Notes under the pieces: generated by a model
What the model was told of the DNA's origin: nothing
The model's database searches: none
The model's input: only the letters and a program-made list of their open reading frames with translations
Part shown: positions 28,603-38,393 of the stretch, in pieces
Numbering within the stretch: the stretch's first letter is position 1
Layout of the letters: every line of letters starts with the position of its first letter
Origin: Aphanizomenon flos-aquae FACHB-1287
Lineage (GTDB): Bacteria; Cyanobacteriota; Cyanobacteriia; Cyanobacteriales; Nostocaceae
DNA: 64,000 bases
Reading direction: 5' to 3'
NCBI RefSeq assembly: GCF_014698755.1
Contig: NZ_JACJTO010000007.1
Span: forward strand, 81,631-145,630
Position numbers and translations under genes: made by a program

Positions 28603-29946
28603 ATGTCGTCTAAAATTACACTTACTATCACACAGGGTAAACTTTCTGGACAACAATATGTTTTTGCATCTCGTAGCACTTGCATTGTTGGCAGAAATGA
28701 TGATTGCAACTTACAAATAGCAGATAAGGTTGATATGACTATTTCCCGCTATCACTGTTTACTGGATATTAATCCTCCAGATATCCGTGTGCGAGATTTA
28801 GGAAGTTTAAATGGTACATTTGTAAACGGTAAGAAAATTGGACAAAGACAAAAAGAGCAACCAGCAAAAGAAGCATTAAAATTAAACTTTCCCGAATATA
28901 ATTTACAAGATGGTGATGAAATTAAGTTGGGTGATATTTTTTTTAAAATTGGTGTAGAAGTAGAAACCGAATTAAACAAAACACCAGACTTAATCGTTGA
29001 AAAAGAAAATGATCAACCCACTTTTTCAACCATTGCTAAAAAGCTTCTGGATTTAGCTCAAAGTGGTAATATCAGTCTTCAAAGTATATCTGGATATAAT
29101 TTAACAAAATCATTGGGGAAAAGTGAATTTGCAGAAGTGTTTTTAGCCAAGCATACTGAAAACAATGACTTAATTGCTCTTAAGATCATGTTACCAGCGG
29201 TTACTGACCAAATACAAAGGGTAGAAATGTTTCTGGGAGCAACAGAAAATATCAAGATGTTGCAACATCCCAATATCATACAATTGTTAGATTATGGCTT
29301 TGTGGAAAATATATTCTTTTTCAAAATGGAATATTTTTCAGCCGATAATCTTTGGGACTTTATGCAAAAATTAGGATGGCGTTTACCTATTGATGTTGCT
29401 CTGGATATAACTTTGCAAATTATCGATGTTTTGATATATGCCCATGAAATCGAACTTTCTTCTATTAAATCAATTGATGGAAAAATTACTAAAGGTAAAG
29501 GTTTATTTCATCAAGATCTAAAACCAAATGATATTTTTATCAGTAAAATTAACGATAAAATAGTCGTGAAAATAGGCGATTATGGTTTGTACAAAGCATT
29601 CGATTTAGCTGGGTTAAGTGGACAAACTTTAACAGGGGCAAAAATAGGCACACCTGCATTTATGCCCCGTCAACAGGTACTAGATTTTCAAAACCAATCA
29701 CCAGAAATTGATGTATGGGCAACTGCAGCTTGTTTATATAATATGTTGACGGGATATTTCCCACGTAATTTTATGGGTGATCCTTGGTTGTCTGTTTTAC
29801 AAAATAACCCTGTTCCGATTCTTCAACGTAATAATAATATTCCCGAAAATTTAGCAAAGGTAATAGATTTAGCGTTGACAGAAAAACCGCAAATTTATTT
29901 TCAAACAGCAGCAGAATTTAAACAGGCATTGTTAGAGTGTATGTGA
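28603..29946 (+). CDS. FHA domain-serine/threonine protein kinase fusion, atypical catalytic loop
   Basis: 447 residues. N-terminal FHA domain (about 5-120: VGRNDDCNLQIAD, SRYHC, LGSLNGTFVNG), which binds phosphothreonine. Kinase domain from about 165: the ATP Lys is K194 (IALKIM), the catalytic loop is H303-Q-D-L-K-P-N-D310 and the DFG motif is D326-Y-G. D310 sits where kinases normally have the Mg-binding Asn, and the glycine-rich loop is degenerate (LGKSEFAEV). K194, D305 and D326 are kept, so it may be weakly active or use a different metal arrangement. Soluble, with no transmembrane segment after the kinase. Confidence 0.88.
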   Translation: MSSKITLTITQGKLSGQQYVFASRSTCIVGRNDDCNLQIADKVDMTISRYHCLLDINPPDIRVRDLGSLNGTFVNGKKIGQRQKEQPAKEALKLNFPEYNLQDGDEIKLGDIFFKIGVEVETELNKTPDLIVEKENDQPTFSTIAKKLLDLAQSGNISLQSISGYNLTKSLGKSEFAEVFLAKHTENNDLIALKIMLPAVTDQIQRVEMFLGATENIKMLQHPNIIQLLDYGFVENIFFFKMEYFSADNLWDFMQKLGWRLPIDVALDITLQIIDVLIYAHEIELSSIKSIDGKITKGKGLFHQDLKPNDIFISKINDKIVVKIGDYGLYKAFDLAGLSGQTLTGAKIGTPAFMPRQQVLDFQNQSPEIDVWATAACLYNMLTGYFPRNFMGDPWLSVLQNNPVPILQRNNNIPENLAKVIDLALTEKPQIYFQTAAEFKQALLECM

Positions 29947-29973
29947 ATTATTGAATTATCAAGGTAAGAAATT

Positions 29974-30468
29974 ATGAGTGCATTACCAACAATGCAAAAA
30001 CTAGCATCTCAATTGATTACACCAGAAAATTTTCAAGCCTATGGACAAGTAATATATGCAATTGGAGATAGGAACATTTTTGATCAAGAAGACGCACAAT
30101 TAAATTTACAAAATGGTAGTCCCCGTTTTTATATTATGCGGTTACAGGAAAAAGGCCGAAAATTTCACCAAATTACTCGTCATATCAAATGTACCCAATG
30201 TTTAGGTTCTTTAGATGGTAAAGACTGGTTAATGGCAGTTTGTCCACCTAATAATGATCTGCATAAACCTGTATTATCAGAACTTGTGGCTTTTCAGATT
30301 CCGGGAAATTGTTTTATTAACTTAAGTGTGGGAACTTGGCACGCAGGTCCATATTTTGATCATGAGTTTGTAGATTTTTATAATTTAGAATTAAGTGATA
30401 CAAATATAGTAGATCATTTCAGCTATAATTTTCTCAAAAGTGATAATTTAGCCTTTGAGATAATTTAA
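29974..30468 (+). CDS. Ureidoglycolate lyase-family protein (AllA-like cupin)
   Basis: 164 residues matching the ureidoglycolate lyase/hydrolase superfamily (LITPENFQAYGQVI at the N-terminus, then SVGTWHAGPYF and VDFYNLELSDTN at the C-terminus). AllA releases glyoxylate and urea from ureidoglycolate in allantoin degradation. No other purine-degradation genes are nearby, so the substrate here is uncertain. It begins 27 bp after the kinase gene and may be cotranscribed. Confidence 0.82.
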   Translation: MSALPTMQKLASQLITPENFQAYGQVIYAIGDRNIFDQEDAQLNLQNGSPRFYIMRLQEKGRKFHQITRHIKCTQCLGSLDGKDWLMAVCPPNNDLHKPVLSELVAFQIPGNCFINLSVGTWHAGPYFDHEFVDFYNLELSDTNIVDHFSYNFLKSDNLAFEII

Positions 30469-30567
30469 TTAGCTTCATATTTGCACCACGCCAATTATTC
30501 CTGTAACTTTAAAGGTAAAATACGTTAAAATTCAATCAGAGTAAGTATTTACTGCTGAAATATACCC

Positions 30568-31308
30568 ATGTTAGAAACTCTAGAAACCCGAATTTACGAA
30601 CTTGAACAACTTGCTAACATCCTTGTTGCTAACCAACTTACTCACCTGAGTATTGTTAGTATTGCCATTATTTTTGCGGCTGGCTTGCTTACCAGCCTCA
30701 CTCCTTGTATGCTGTCCATGCTGCCTATTACCATTGGCTATATTGGCGGTTATGAAGCTAAAACTCGCTTACAAGCAGCAGCCCAATCAACTTGGTTTGC
30801 GTTGGGATTAGCAACTACATTAGCAGGAATGGGAATCGTAGCAGGTTTAGTTGGTAAAGTTTATGGACAGATAGGAATTGGTTTACCAATCATTGTCAGT
30901 ATTATCGCTATTATAATGGGGCTGAATTTATTAGAAGCATTACCCATACAATTTCCTTCTTTAAAGGAAACAAATTGGATTTCTCAAGATTTACCTCCCG
31001 GAGTGCGTTCATACTCTATTGGGTTAACATTTGGCTTAGTTGCTTCTCCTTGCAGCACACCAGTTTTAGCCAGTTTATTAGGTTGGGTTGCTAATACCCA
31101 AGATTTAATTTTAGGTGCTGTTTTACTACTTGCTTACACAGCCGGATATGTAACTCCATTAATTTTAGCAGGTACTTTTACTGCTAGTATTAAAAAACTA
31201 TTAGAATTGCGTCGTTGGTCTGGCTGGATAAATCCTGTTAGCGGGGTATTATTAGTAGGATTTGGTGTTTTTTCTTTACTTTCTCGCATCCCTTTTGACA
31301 GTTTTTAG
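30568..31308 (+). CDS. ccdA: CcdA-type thiol-disulfide transmembrane protein (cytochrome c biogenesis)
   Basis: 246 residues, six hydrophobic helices. Two symmetric Cys motifs ([11 protein letters not shown] and [12 protein letters not shown]) match the CcdA/DsbD core, which carries electrons across the thylakoid or plasma membrane to keep apocytochrome haem-binding Cys reduced. Two bases separate it from ccs1, so the pair is a system II cytochrome c maturation operon. Confidence 0.94.
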   Translation: MLETLETRIYELEQLANILVANQLTHLSIVSIAIIFAAGLLTSLTPCMLSMLPITIGYIGGYEAKTRLQAAAQSTWFALGLATTLAGMGIVAGLVGKVYGQIGIGLPIIVSIIAIIMGLNLLEALPIQFPSLKETNWISQDLPPGVRSYSIGLTFGLVASPCSTPVLASLLGWVANTQDLILGAVLLLAYTAGYVTPLILAGTFTASIKKLLELRRWSGWINPVSGVLLVGFGVFSLLSRIPFDSF

Positions 31309-31310
31309 GC

Positions 31311-32678
31311 ATGACTTTAGATAATACAACATCTACAGAATTAAGTTGGTGGTTAATACCTGGGCGATTTATCCGCAGGGAGATTTTGCCTATATTAACT
31401 GATTTACGGTTGGCAATTATCCTATTATTAGCAATTGCTATATTTAGTGTTAGTGGTACGGTAATTGAGCAGGGACAATCACCTGCATTTTACCAGTCTA
31501 ATTACCCAGAACATCCGGCTTTATTTGGTTTCCTATCTTGGAAAGTTATTCAAGTTGTCGGATTAGATCATGTATATAGAACTTGGTGGTTTTTAGGTTT
31601 ATTAGTTTTATTTGGAACTAGTTTAACAGCTTGTACCTTTACTCGTCAATTACCAGCCCTCAAGGCTGCTCAAAAATGGAAATATTACGAAGAACCTCGC
31701 AATTTTAAAAAATTAGCCTTGAGTGCTGAATTAGAGGGTATTTCTTTACCAACAATTACACCTATTTTACAGCAGAAAAGTTATCAAATTTTCCAAGAGA
31801 AAGATGATATTCTTTATGCTCGTAAAGGTATTATTGGCAAGATTGGTCCAATCATTGTTCACATTGGTATTGTGGCTATTTTGTTGGGTGGAATTTGGGG
31901 AGCAATGACGGGATTTATGGCTCAAGAAATGATTTCTAGTGGCGATACATTCCAGGTAAAAAATATTGTTGATGCTGGTGCTTGGTCTTCTCAGGATGTG
32001 TTAAAAGATTGGTCTGTGCGTGTCAATCGTTTTTGGATTGATTACACACCAACAGGAGGAATTGACCAATTTTATTCAGATATGTCTGTGTTGGATAATG
32101 ATGGCAAAGAAGTTAATCATGAGAAGATTTATGTTAACAAACCTCTGCGTTATCATGGTGTAGTTTTCTATCAAACAGATTGGGGAATTTCCAGTGTTCG
32201 GGTCAGATTAAATAAAAGTCCAATTTTCCAATTACCAATGGCACAATTAGACACCAAAGGTAGAGGGAGACTTTGGGGAACTTGGATTCCTACCAAACCT
32301 GATTTAAGTGAGGGTGTTTCCCTATTAGCTAAAGATTTGCAAGGTATGGTATTAATTTATGATGGCCAAGGTAAATTAATTAATACTGTGCGTGCGGGAA
32401 TGTCTATCCCTGTGAATGGGGTAAATTTACAAATTCTTGATGTCATGGGTAGCACTGGGTTACAAATTAAGTTTGATCCTGGTATTCCTATTGTTTATAC
32501 TGGCTTTGCTTTATTAATGTTGGGCGTGGTCATGAGTTATTTTTCCCATTCTCAAATTTGGGCTTTACAAAAAGGTGAAACTTTATATATTGGTGGAAAA
32601 ACTAACCGCGCTCAAGTTGCATTTGAACAAGAGATTTTGGGAATTTTAGATCAACTTAGTGCCGTCAAAAAGCCCTAA
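31311..32678 (+). CDS. ccs1: Cytochrome c biogenesis protein Ccs1 (ResB/CcsB)
   Basis: 455 residues with four transmembrane segments: three in the N-terminal half ([20 protein letters not shown] and following) and one near the C-terminus. A large lumenal domain sits between. It works with CcsA for haem delivery in system II. The C-terminal [21 protein letters not shown] motif with a haem-related His is typical of ResB. ccsA itself is not in this window. Followed by a dispersed palindrome (32685-32714) that may act as terminator. Confidence 0.94.
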   Translation: MTLDNTTSTELSWWLIPGRFIRREILPILTDLRLAIILLLAIAIFSVSGTVIEQGQSPAFYQSNYPEHPALFGFLSWKVIQVVGLDHVYRTWWFLGLLVLFGTSLTACTFTRQLPALKAAQKWKYYEEPRNFKKLALSAELEGISLPTITPILQQKSYQIFQEKDDILYARKGIIGKIGPIIVHIGIVAILLGGIWGAMTGFMAQEMISSGDTFQVKNIVDAGAWSSQDVLKDWSVRVNRFWIDYTPTGGIDQFYSDMSVLDNDGKEVNHEKIYVNKPLRYHGVVFYQTDWGISSVRVRLNKSPIFQLPMAQLDTKGRGRLWGTWIPTKPDLSEGVSLLAKDLQGMVLIYDGQGKLINTVRAGMSIPVNGVNLQILDVMGSTGLQIKFDPGIPIVYTGFALLMLGVVMSYFSHSQIWALQKGETLYIGGKTNRAQVAFEQEILGILDQLSAVKKP

Positions 32679-32684
32679 ATTTAA

Positions 32685-32714
32685 GATCCCCAACTTTTCT
32701 AAAAAGTCGGGGAT
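32685..32714. repeat. Dispersed palindrome between ccs1 and hisG
   Basis: GATCCCCAACTTTTC..AAAAAGTCGGGGATA. It lies between convergent genes and could serve as bidirectional terminator. Confidence 0.85.
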
Positions 32715-32725
32715 ATAAGATTTAA

Positions 32726-33370
32726 TTAAACTGGGGTGAGCATTTCTGACCGCATTTGTGCAATTAATTTATCTAAATTACCTGTATTTAACCGATAACT
32801 TAAAGGGTGAACAATTAACCGGGCTGTACTTTCATACAAAGTCGCAATTTCAATTAAACCATTTTCTTTTAAAGTCTTTCCCGTCGAAACTATATCAACA
32901 ATTGCTTCTGACATTCCCGTAATTGGACCTAATTCCACAGAACCATATAAAGGGACAATTTCTATTGGTAAATCCAAATTTTGGAAATATTCTCGCGCAC
33001 AATTTACATATTTAGAAGCAACTCGACCATGGGCAGGTAAATCTAAAGGAGATTTGTAGGAACTGGTAGCTTTTACAGCTACAGACATCCGACAATATCC
33101 AAATTTTAAATCCACTAATTGGGCAACTTGTGGCTGTTTTTCTCTGAGGACATCGTAACCCACAATTCCCAATTGTGCCTGACCATATTCTACATAAACA
33201 GGCACATCTTGTGCTCGGACTAACAAGGCTTTTGCCTGTCCACTAGGATCAGAAATTTGCAATTGGCGGTTTCCTGATTCTAAGAAAGCACTAAAATCTA
33301 ATCCTACAGATTGTAATATGCCAAGACTAGGTTTCAGTAGTTCCCCTTTTGGTATTGCAACAGTTAACAT
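32726..33370 (-). CDS. hisG: ATP phosphoribosyltransferase, short (HisZ-dependent) form
   Basis: First enzyme of histidine synthesis. 214 residues from the ATG at 33370 ([15 protein letters not shown]). It lacks the C-terminal regulatory ACT-like domain, so it belongs to the short class that needs the HisZ subunit, which must be encoded elsewhere. Conserved segments: [39 protein letters not shown] with the PRPP loop. Confidence 0.95.
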   Translation of the reverse strand: MLTVAIPKGELLKPSLGILQSVGLDFSAFLESGNRQLQISDPSGQAKALLVRAQDVPVYVEYGQAQLGIVGYDVLREKQPQVAQLVDLKFGYCRMSVAVKATSSYKSPLDLPAHGRVASKYVNCAREYFQNLDLPIEIVPLYGSVELGPITGMSEAIVDIVSTGKTLKENGLIEIATLYESTARLIVHPLSYRLNTGNLDKLIAQMRSEMLTPV

Positions 33371-33445
33371 TGTTTTTTTGGTATTCTTAATGTGTTTGCA
33401 GTTCACTATATTGAGAATATATCTATATTGCTCACTAAGAACGTC

Positions 33446-34138
33446 ATGAAAATTTTATTAGTTGATGATGAAGTCGAACTAACTGACCCTTTAAGTCGTC
33501 TGTTAACCCGTGAAGGTTATAGTGTAGATGCTACTTATGATGGAGTAAGTGGCAGCAATTTGGCAAAAATAGGGAGTTATGATTTACTGATTTTAGATTG
33601 GATGTTACCAGGAAAAACTGGTTTAGAGATTTGTCAGGAATTACGTCGTCAAGGGAAAAAAACTCCTGTGCTATTTCTAACTGCAAAAGATACACTTGAT
33701 GACCGAGTACAGGGTTTAGACGCGGGTGCAGATGATTATTTAGTCAAACCTTTTGAATTGCGGGAATTATTGGCAAGAGTCCGGGCTTTGTTGCGTCGTA
33801 CTAGTACCGAATCCCATACTGGGACAACGGGAAAGTTAGCTGTAGCGGATTTAGAACTGGATATAGAAAATCAAATAGTTTATCGTCACGGGAAAATTAT
33901 TGAACTCTCTCAAAAAGAAAGTCAGTTATTACAATACTTTATGGAAAATGACGGACAATTACTGACTCATGCTCAAATTTTGCAGCATTTATGGCAGAAT
34001 GAAGAACAACCTAATAGTAATGTTATTGCGGCTTTAATTCGTCTGTTACGTCGTAAGGTAGAAATAGGAGATAACACTCAACTTATTCATACTGTTTATG
34101 GTAAAGGCTATCGTTTTGGAATTATTGTACTTGAATAG
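33446..34138 (+). CDS. OmpR/PhoB-family response regulator
   Basis: 230 residues from the ATG at 33446 (MKILLVDDE). Receiver: acidic pair D7/D8, phospho-acceptor D51 (LILDWMLPG), and K101 (YLVKPF). A winged-helix DNA-binding domain occupies about 130-228 ([39 protein letters not shown]). It stands alone without a partner kinase gene; cyanobacterial RppA-type regulators are similar but I do not assign a name. Divergent from hisG by about 75 bp. Confidence 0.92.
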   Translation: MKILLVDDEVELTDPLSRLLTREGYSVDATYDGVSGSNLAKIGSYDLLILDWMLPGKTGLEICQELRRQGKKTPVLFLTAKDTLDDRVQGLDAGADDYLVKPFELRELLARVRALLRRTSTESHTGTTGKLAVADLELDIENQIVYRHGKIIELSQKESQLLQYFMENDGQLLTHAQILQHLWQNEEQPNSNVIAALIRLLRRKVEIGDNTQLIHTVYGKGYRFGIIVLE

Positions 34139-34160
34139 GCCAGAATAAACCTAATAGTTA

Positions 34161-34200
34161 AAGTCGGTTTTAACCGACTTCTTCAAGAAGTCGGGGATCT
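34161..34200. repeat. Dispersed palindromes between a regulator gene and yjbQ
   Basis: Two overlapping palindromes: AAGTCGGTTTTAACCGACTT and CGACTTCTTCAAGAAGTCG, the latter followed by GGGGATCT. Same general family as 10050 and 61169. Between converging genes. Confidence 0.85.
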
Positions 34201-34204
34201 AAAT

Positions 34205-34618
34205 TTATCCAGAAATATGAACTACCAATTCTCTCACATTATTCTGTTGACGATGTTCCCAAACATAGATTCCTTGCCATGTTCCTAATACTAAATGACC
34301 ACGATTAATAGGAATTTGTTCAGAAGTGTGGGTTAAAACTGTGCGAATATGTCCTGGCATATCATCTGGTCCTTCAGAATTATGAATATAATAGTTTCCT
34401 TCTGGTACTATTTTGGCCATGAAATTAGCTAAATCAACTAATACATCAGGATCAGCATTTTCTTGAATTACTAAACTAGCTGAGGTGTGACGTAAAAATA
34501 AACTACAAAGCCCAGTTTCTATGCCAGATTCGGCAACAATGGCTTCAATTTTAGCAGTAATATTGTGAAATGATTTGCCCGTGGTGGAGACTCTTAATAA
34601 TTTTTGGTAGTGGGTCAT
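34205..34618 (-). CDS. YjbQ/UPF0047 family protein
   Basis: 137 residues from the ATG at 34618 (MTHYQKLLRVSTTG); a start three codons upstream is also possible. Family motifs: LFLRHTSASLVIQENADPDV, GPDDMPGHIR and LVLGTWQGIYVWEHR, with the conserved His residues that form the putative metal site. Members suppress thiamine auxotrophy in E. coli, but the true activity is unsettled. Confidence 0.92.
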   Translation of the reverse strand: MTHYQKLLRVSTTGKSFHNITAKIEAIVAESGIETGLCSLFLRHTSASLVIQENADPDVLVDLANFMAKIVPEGNYYIHNSEGPDDMPGHIRTVLTHTSEQIPINRGHLVLGTWQGIYVWEHRQQNNVRELVVHISG

Positions 34619-34704
34619 AATCCTCATGCTGTAAAGTCCCCAACTTCTTTTGCAATGATATCAATAAATAATGAATCAATGATAGAAGTTAAGGATATGA
34701 ATAC

Positions 34705-35778
34705 TTACAAATAATCTATCACGGCTTTGGCTATTGTTTCATTGCCATTTTTATTGATTACCTGTGTTTGTTTTGGAGGTTGGGGTGACTGATAAAGAAA
34801 ATCCCAATCTCCTTGAAAAAATTCCGGTGCTGTGAGAATTTGATGATGGTTATAATCAGCAAGTCCTGCTAACATAAAAGCCGCTTCAGCAAAATCATCA
34901 CGGGGAATAGTTACCACTGGTACTTCTAGTAGGGTAGCCTCTGAAAATGTTCCATAACCAGGTTTAGAGATAATTCTCCCACAAATCGGCATAAAATCTA
35001 CAGGACGATATTGACGATTTGTAACTTTAATTAAGTTGGGTAAATCTGGGGCTAAAAAATCAAAAGTAATAAATTGCCAATCGGGAAATTTGCTAATATT
35101 AGCATAAGGAATTTCTTGCAAACCTAAACCACCAAATGTTAGTAAAATGGTTTTTTCTAAAGTTGTATTTATTTGCCAATTACTGCGTAATTTATCAGTA
35201 GAAAAATGGGGAGAACCACCTGTTAAACCGACATCTATAATATTTGTAAAAGCGGACATTGGTTCATGAAAAGGAAGACGAAATAAACGGTTAGACTTTC
35301 CATACCAATCGCTAATCCAATCAGCAATTTCTGTAAATTCTCCCCCCCAATCTCTATAGATAAAATCCCAACCAAAGTTACTAATCATCCAGCAAGGAAT
35401 ATCTGTAGCTTCAGCAAATCCAACCGCAAGAAAGGGAATATCTGCTAAAATTATATTCACGCGATTTTGACGAATAAAATTAACTTCTGAAGCAATTAAA
35501 GATTTGTAATTTTTCTTAATTTCTCGCAATTTCTCCAGAGTTGCTGGTTTATCCATTGTCAAACTATCAGCTTGAATTACACCTAAATCAAACGCCCGTT
35601 GACGTAAAATAAAATCACCTTCTATATAAGATTCTAATAACCAGCGCGGTGCGGTAGTAACTATAATTAATAACACTTCAGGACATAATTTTTGAATGGT
35701 ATTAGCTATGGAAGCTGTGCGGGTAGCATGACCAAAACCGTGATTGGTAATGGCTATGTATATAATTGGTCTTTTCAT
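34705..35778 (-). CDS. Predicted GT-B glycosyltransferase (MurG/UGT-like)
   Basis: 357 residues. The N-terminal NHGFGHATRTASIAN motif and the C-terminal GRIISKPGYGTFSEATLLEVPVV (given in part) resemble the donor-binding signature of MurG/GT28 and UDP-glycosyltransferases. No transmembrane segment. Substrate and product are unknown; the adjacent PLP enzyme gives no clue. Confidence 0.8.
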   Translation of the reverse strand: MKRPIIYIAITNHGFGHATRTASIANTIQKLCPEVLLIIVTTAPRWLLESYIEGDFILRQRAFDLGVIQADSLTMDKPATLEKLREIKKNYKSLIASEVNFIRQNRVNIILADIPFLAVGFAEATDIPCWMISNFGWDFIYRDWGGEFTEIADWISDWYGKSNRLFRLPFHEPMSAFTNIIDVGLTGGSPHFSTDKLRSNWQINTTLEKTILLTFGGLGLQEIPYANISKFPDWQFITFDFLAPDLPNLIKVTNRQYRPVDFMPICGRIISKPGYGTFSEATLLEVPVVTIPRDDFAEAAFMLAGLADYNHHQILTAPEFFQGDWDFLYQSPQPPKQTQVINKNGNETIAKAVIDYL

Positions 35779-35807
35779 GATTTAAAACAAGGTTAAAAAG
35801 AGTATTA

Positions 35808-35913
35808 GGCGATTGGAAATCGCTACTATATAAGCAAAGTCCGCCGTCGCGGACTAATATAATTTAACCCATAAAGGTGGGTTTTGTCTGTGTAGCCGCG
35901 ACTTCTAGTCGCC
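35808..35913. repeat. Structured dispersed repeat, GGCGATT...GTCGCC family, copy 1
   Basis: 106 bp: ends GGCGATTGGAAATCGC and GCGACTTCTAGTCGCC, inner palindromes GTCCGCCGTCGCGGAC and AACCCATAAAGGTGGGTT. It matches the inverted copy at 46310-46423. Its right end supplies the stop codon and last two residues of the adjacent PLP enzyme gene. Confidence 0.88.
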
Positions 35914-37071
35914 CATTTCTCTAAAATTTGATACTGCTGTGATTAATTCATCAATCTCTGATTCTAATGTTAAGTAATGAACGCTAATACGAATACAGTT
36001 AGGTTGAGAAATTGTTCTGGTTAAAATCTGTTGTGATTCTAGATATTGCACTAATTTAATACTAGTTTGATTCGTTAATTGAAAAGAGACTAACCCGCTT
36101 TCTGGAGGAGAATTTTTCAAACATTTAACATTAGATAAAGAGGTTAATTTTTGCCAAAGATATTGACTATTTTTGCAAATTTGCTCATATCTTTTCTCTG
36201 CTGTTCCCCACTGTTCATGAATTGTAATTGCTGCTTTTAAACCTATATATAATGGTGTTGATAAAGTAGAAACTTCATATCTGCGCCCATCTGGTTGCCA
36301 ACCCGTCGGTTGAGCTTGACTATTAGTAGTAACTCCATTTAAACCAATAAATGTAGGATGCAAATTTTCCCTGGTTTCGGGACGGACATATAAACCACCC
36401 ACACCAGCAGGACCACATAACCATTTGTGACCAGTAAAGGCATAAAAATCTACACCCAACGCGGTTAAATCTACGGGGAGAACACCCACTGATTGAGCCG
36501 CGTCTATCAACAGCAGAGAATTATTACTTCTGCATAGTTCTACAATTTTGTCAATAGGTAAAACTTGACCGGTATTCCATAAAACATGACTTAAAACTAC
36601 TAAACGGGTACGAGGACGGAGATTCTCAGCAATAATACTGATAGGATTTCCCTCATTTAAAGTAGCCATTAAGGGACAGGTAGTAACTTCTATCGCCAAT
36701 CTACGGGCAATTTCCTGGGCAGTAGCAATGACTCCAGGGTGTTCGCAGTCAGAAAGAAGAAGATGATCACCGGGTTGCCAATCAATACCCCACATAGCGA
36801 TATTACAACCTATGGTAACATTACCAGTGAGAGTGATTGTGTTAGATGGTATATTTAATGTGGATGCGATCGCTTCTCGGCTGGCTTGTATTTGCGGTGA
36901 TATCCAACCATAGGCCGCATTACCAAAAGGACCGAGATGTTGAATATGTGCCTGAGATTGGGCAATAGCATCCATAGCCCCTTGAGGCATTGGACCCTGT
37001 CCCCCGTAATTAAAATAAATTTTATTACTTAAAGCGGGAAATTGGGCGCGATGGTGATGTAATTTATTCAT
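35905..37071 (-). CDS. Class V aminotransferase-fold PLP enzyme, probable L-cyst(e)ine C-S lyase
   Basis: 388 residues. PLP site: Lys216 in FTGHKWLCGPAG, Asp190 and Gln193 in LLIDAAQSVG, as in NifS/SufS and isopenicillin epimerase-like enzymes. The N-terminus (YFNYGGQGPMPQGAMDAI) and overall length match the cyanobacterial C-DES, which splits cystine and provides persulfide for Fe-S clusters. SufS-type active-site Cys loop is not evident. The last codons and stop lie inside a dispersed repeat. Confident of the fold; the substrate is inferred. Confidence 0.85.
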   Translation of the reverse strand: MNKLHHHRAQFPALSNKIYFNYGGQGPMPQGAMDAIAQSQAHIQHLGPFGNAAYGWISPQIQASREAIASTLNIPSNTITLTGNVTIGCNIAMWGIDWQPGDHLLLSDCEHPGVIATAQEIARRLAIEVTTCPLMATLNEGNPISIIAENLRPRTRLVVLSHVLWNTGQVLPIDKIVELCRSNNSLLLIDAAQSVGVLPVDLTALGVDFYAFTGHKWLCGPAGVGGLYVRPETRENLHPTFIGLNGVTTNSQAQPTGWQPDGRRYEVSTLSTPLYIGLKAAITIHEQWGTAEKRYEQICKNSQYLWQKLTSLSNVKCLKNSPPESGLVSFQLTNQTSIKLVQYLESQQILTRTISQPNCIRISVHYLTLESEIDELITAVSNFREMGD

Positions 37072-37160
37072 AAAATCAACTAGGTTTGTGGTTTTTATCT
37101 AATTCATTGATATATACTTTTATCAATAAATAATCAACATCAAATTCTACATCAAAAACT

Positions 37161-38276
37161 ATGAATTGGTGGCAACGACTTAACAAAAATCCTTTAGCAC
37201 GATCTGGGGCAATTGTCCTCTTCTGCTTCTATTTAGCCGTAATTGGTGCTGATTTTATCGCTCCTTATAACCCTTATGATTCACAACCGAACGGTTCACT
37301 ACTTCCACCGACTCAGATTCATTGGGTATCTCAATCAGGGCAGTTTATTGGACCCCACGTATATCCTACAACACAAGGCGATACTAACTTAGAAACTGGG
37401 GAAAGAAAAATAATTATAGATCAGACAAAACCTTCACCATTACGATTATTTGTGACTGGGACAAAATATCAATTATTTAATTTGAGTATTTCCCTACCTC
37501 CAAAATGGCAGGAAGTCACAATTATTCCGGGTATTTCTTTAAATTGGCATTTGTTTGGCGTTATTGGTGACGCAAAATTTAATATTTTGGGAACAGACGA
37601 ACAAGGGCGCGACCAATTTAGTCGCTTGTTACATGGTGGTCGAATTAGTATGTTTATTGGTATTTTCGGGATTATCATTACCTATCCATTGGCATTGCTT
37701 ATTGGTGGTATTTCCGGCTATTTTGGCGGAATAATTGATAGTATCATCATGCGTTTAGCAGAAGTCTTGATGACCTTTCCGAGTATTTATTTATTAGTAG
37801 CATTATCAAGTATTTTGAGTCCAAAATTAACCAGCACTCAGCGATTTTTATTAATTATTGTGATCACTTCTGTAATTAGTTGGGCAGGTTTAGCCAGAAT
37901 AATTCGCGGACAGGTATTATCAATTAAAGAACTCGAATTTGTGCAAGCAGCAAGGGTAATGGGTGGTAATCCAATTTATATTATTGTCCGTCATGTTCTG
38001 CCACAAACTGCAACTTATATCATTATTTCTGCTACTTTGACAATTCCTAGTTTTATTGGTGCGGAAGCAGTTTTGAGTTTGATTGGGTTAGGGATTCAAC
38101 AACCAGATCCTTCTTGGGGAAATATGCTTTCTTTAGCTAGTAATGCTTCTATTTTAGTATTACAACCTTGGTTAATTTTACCACCGGCAATTTTGATTAT
38201 TATTACAGTTTTGTCATTCAATGTATTAGGTGATGGTTTGCGTGATGCTCTTGACCCGCGTAGTTTACAGAGGTAA
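37161..38276 (+). CDS. ABC transporter permease, DppC/OppC type
   Basis: 371 residues. One N-terminal transmembrane helix, then a lumenal insertion (about 40-140), then a five-helix BPD_transp_1 core with the EAA loop (EFVQAARVMGGNPIYIIVRHVLP). It forms a peptide or nickel-type importer with DppB and a substrate-binding protein, which here are on the opposite strand just downstream. No ATPase gene is in this window. Confidence 0.92.
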   Translation: MNWWQRLNKNPLARSGAIVLFCFYLAVIGADFIAPYNPYDSQPNGSLLPPTQIHWVSQSGQFIGPHVYPTTQGDTNLETGERKIIIDQTKPSPLRLFVTGTKYQLFNLSISLPPKWQEVTIIPGISLNWHLFGVIGDAKFNILGTDEQGRDQFSRLLHGGRISMFIGIFGIIITYPLALLIGGISGYFGGIIDSIIMRLAEVLMTFPSIYLLVALSSILSPKLTSTQRFLLIIVITSVISWAGLARIIRGQVLSIKELEFVQAARVMGGNPIYIIVRHVLPQTATYIIISATLTIPSFIGAEAVLSLIGLGIQQPDPSWGNMLSLASNASILVLQPWLILPPAILIIITVLSFNVLGDGLRDALDPRSLQR

Positions 38277-38393
38277 AAATGTCTGAATTAGGATTATTAG
38301 TAGGTCGGGTTAGGCAACAGCGCAAACTAACAAAAGTTTTAATAATTAGGTTTAATAATGTTGGCTTTCCTGATGTTAACCCAATCTAGTTAA

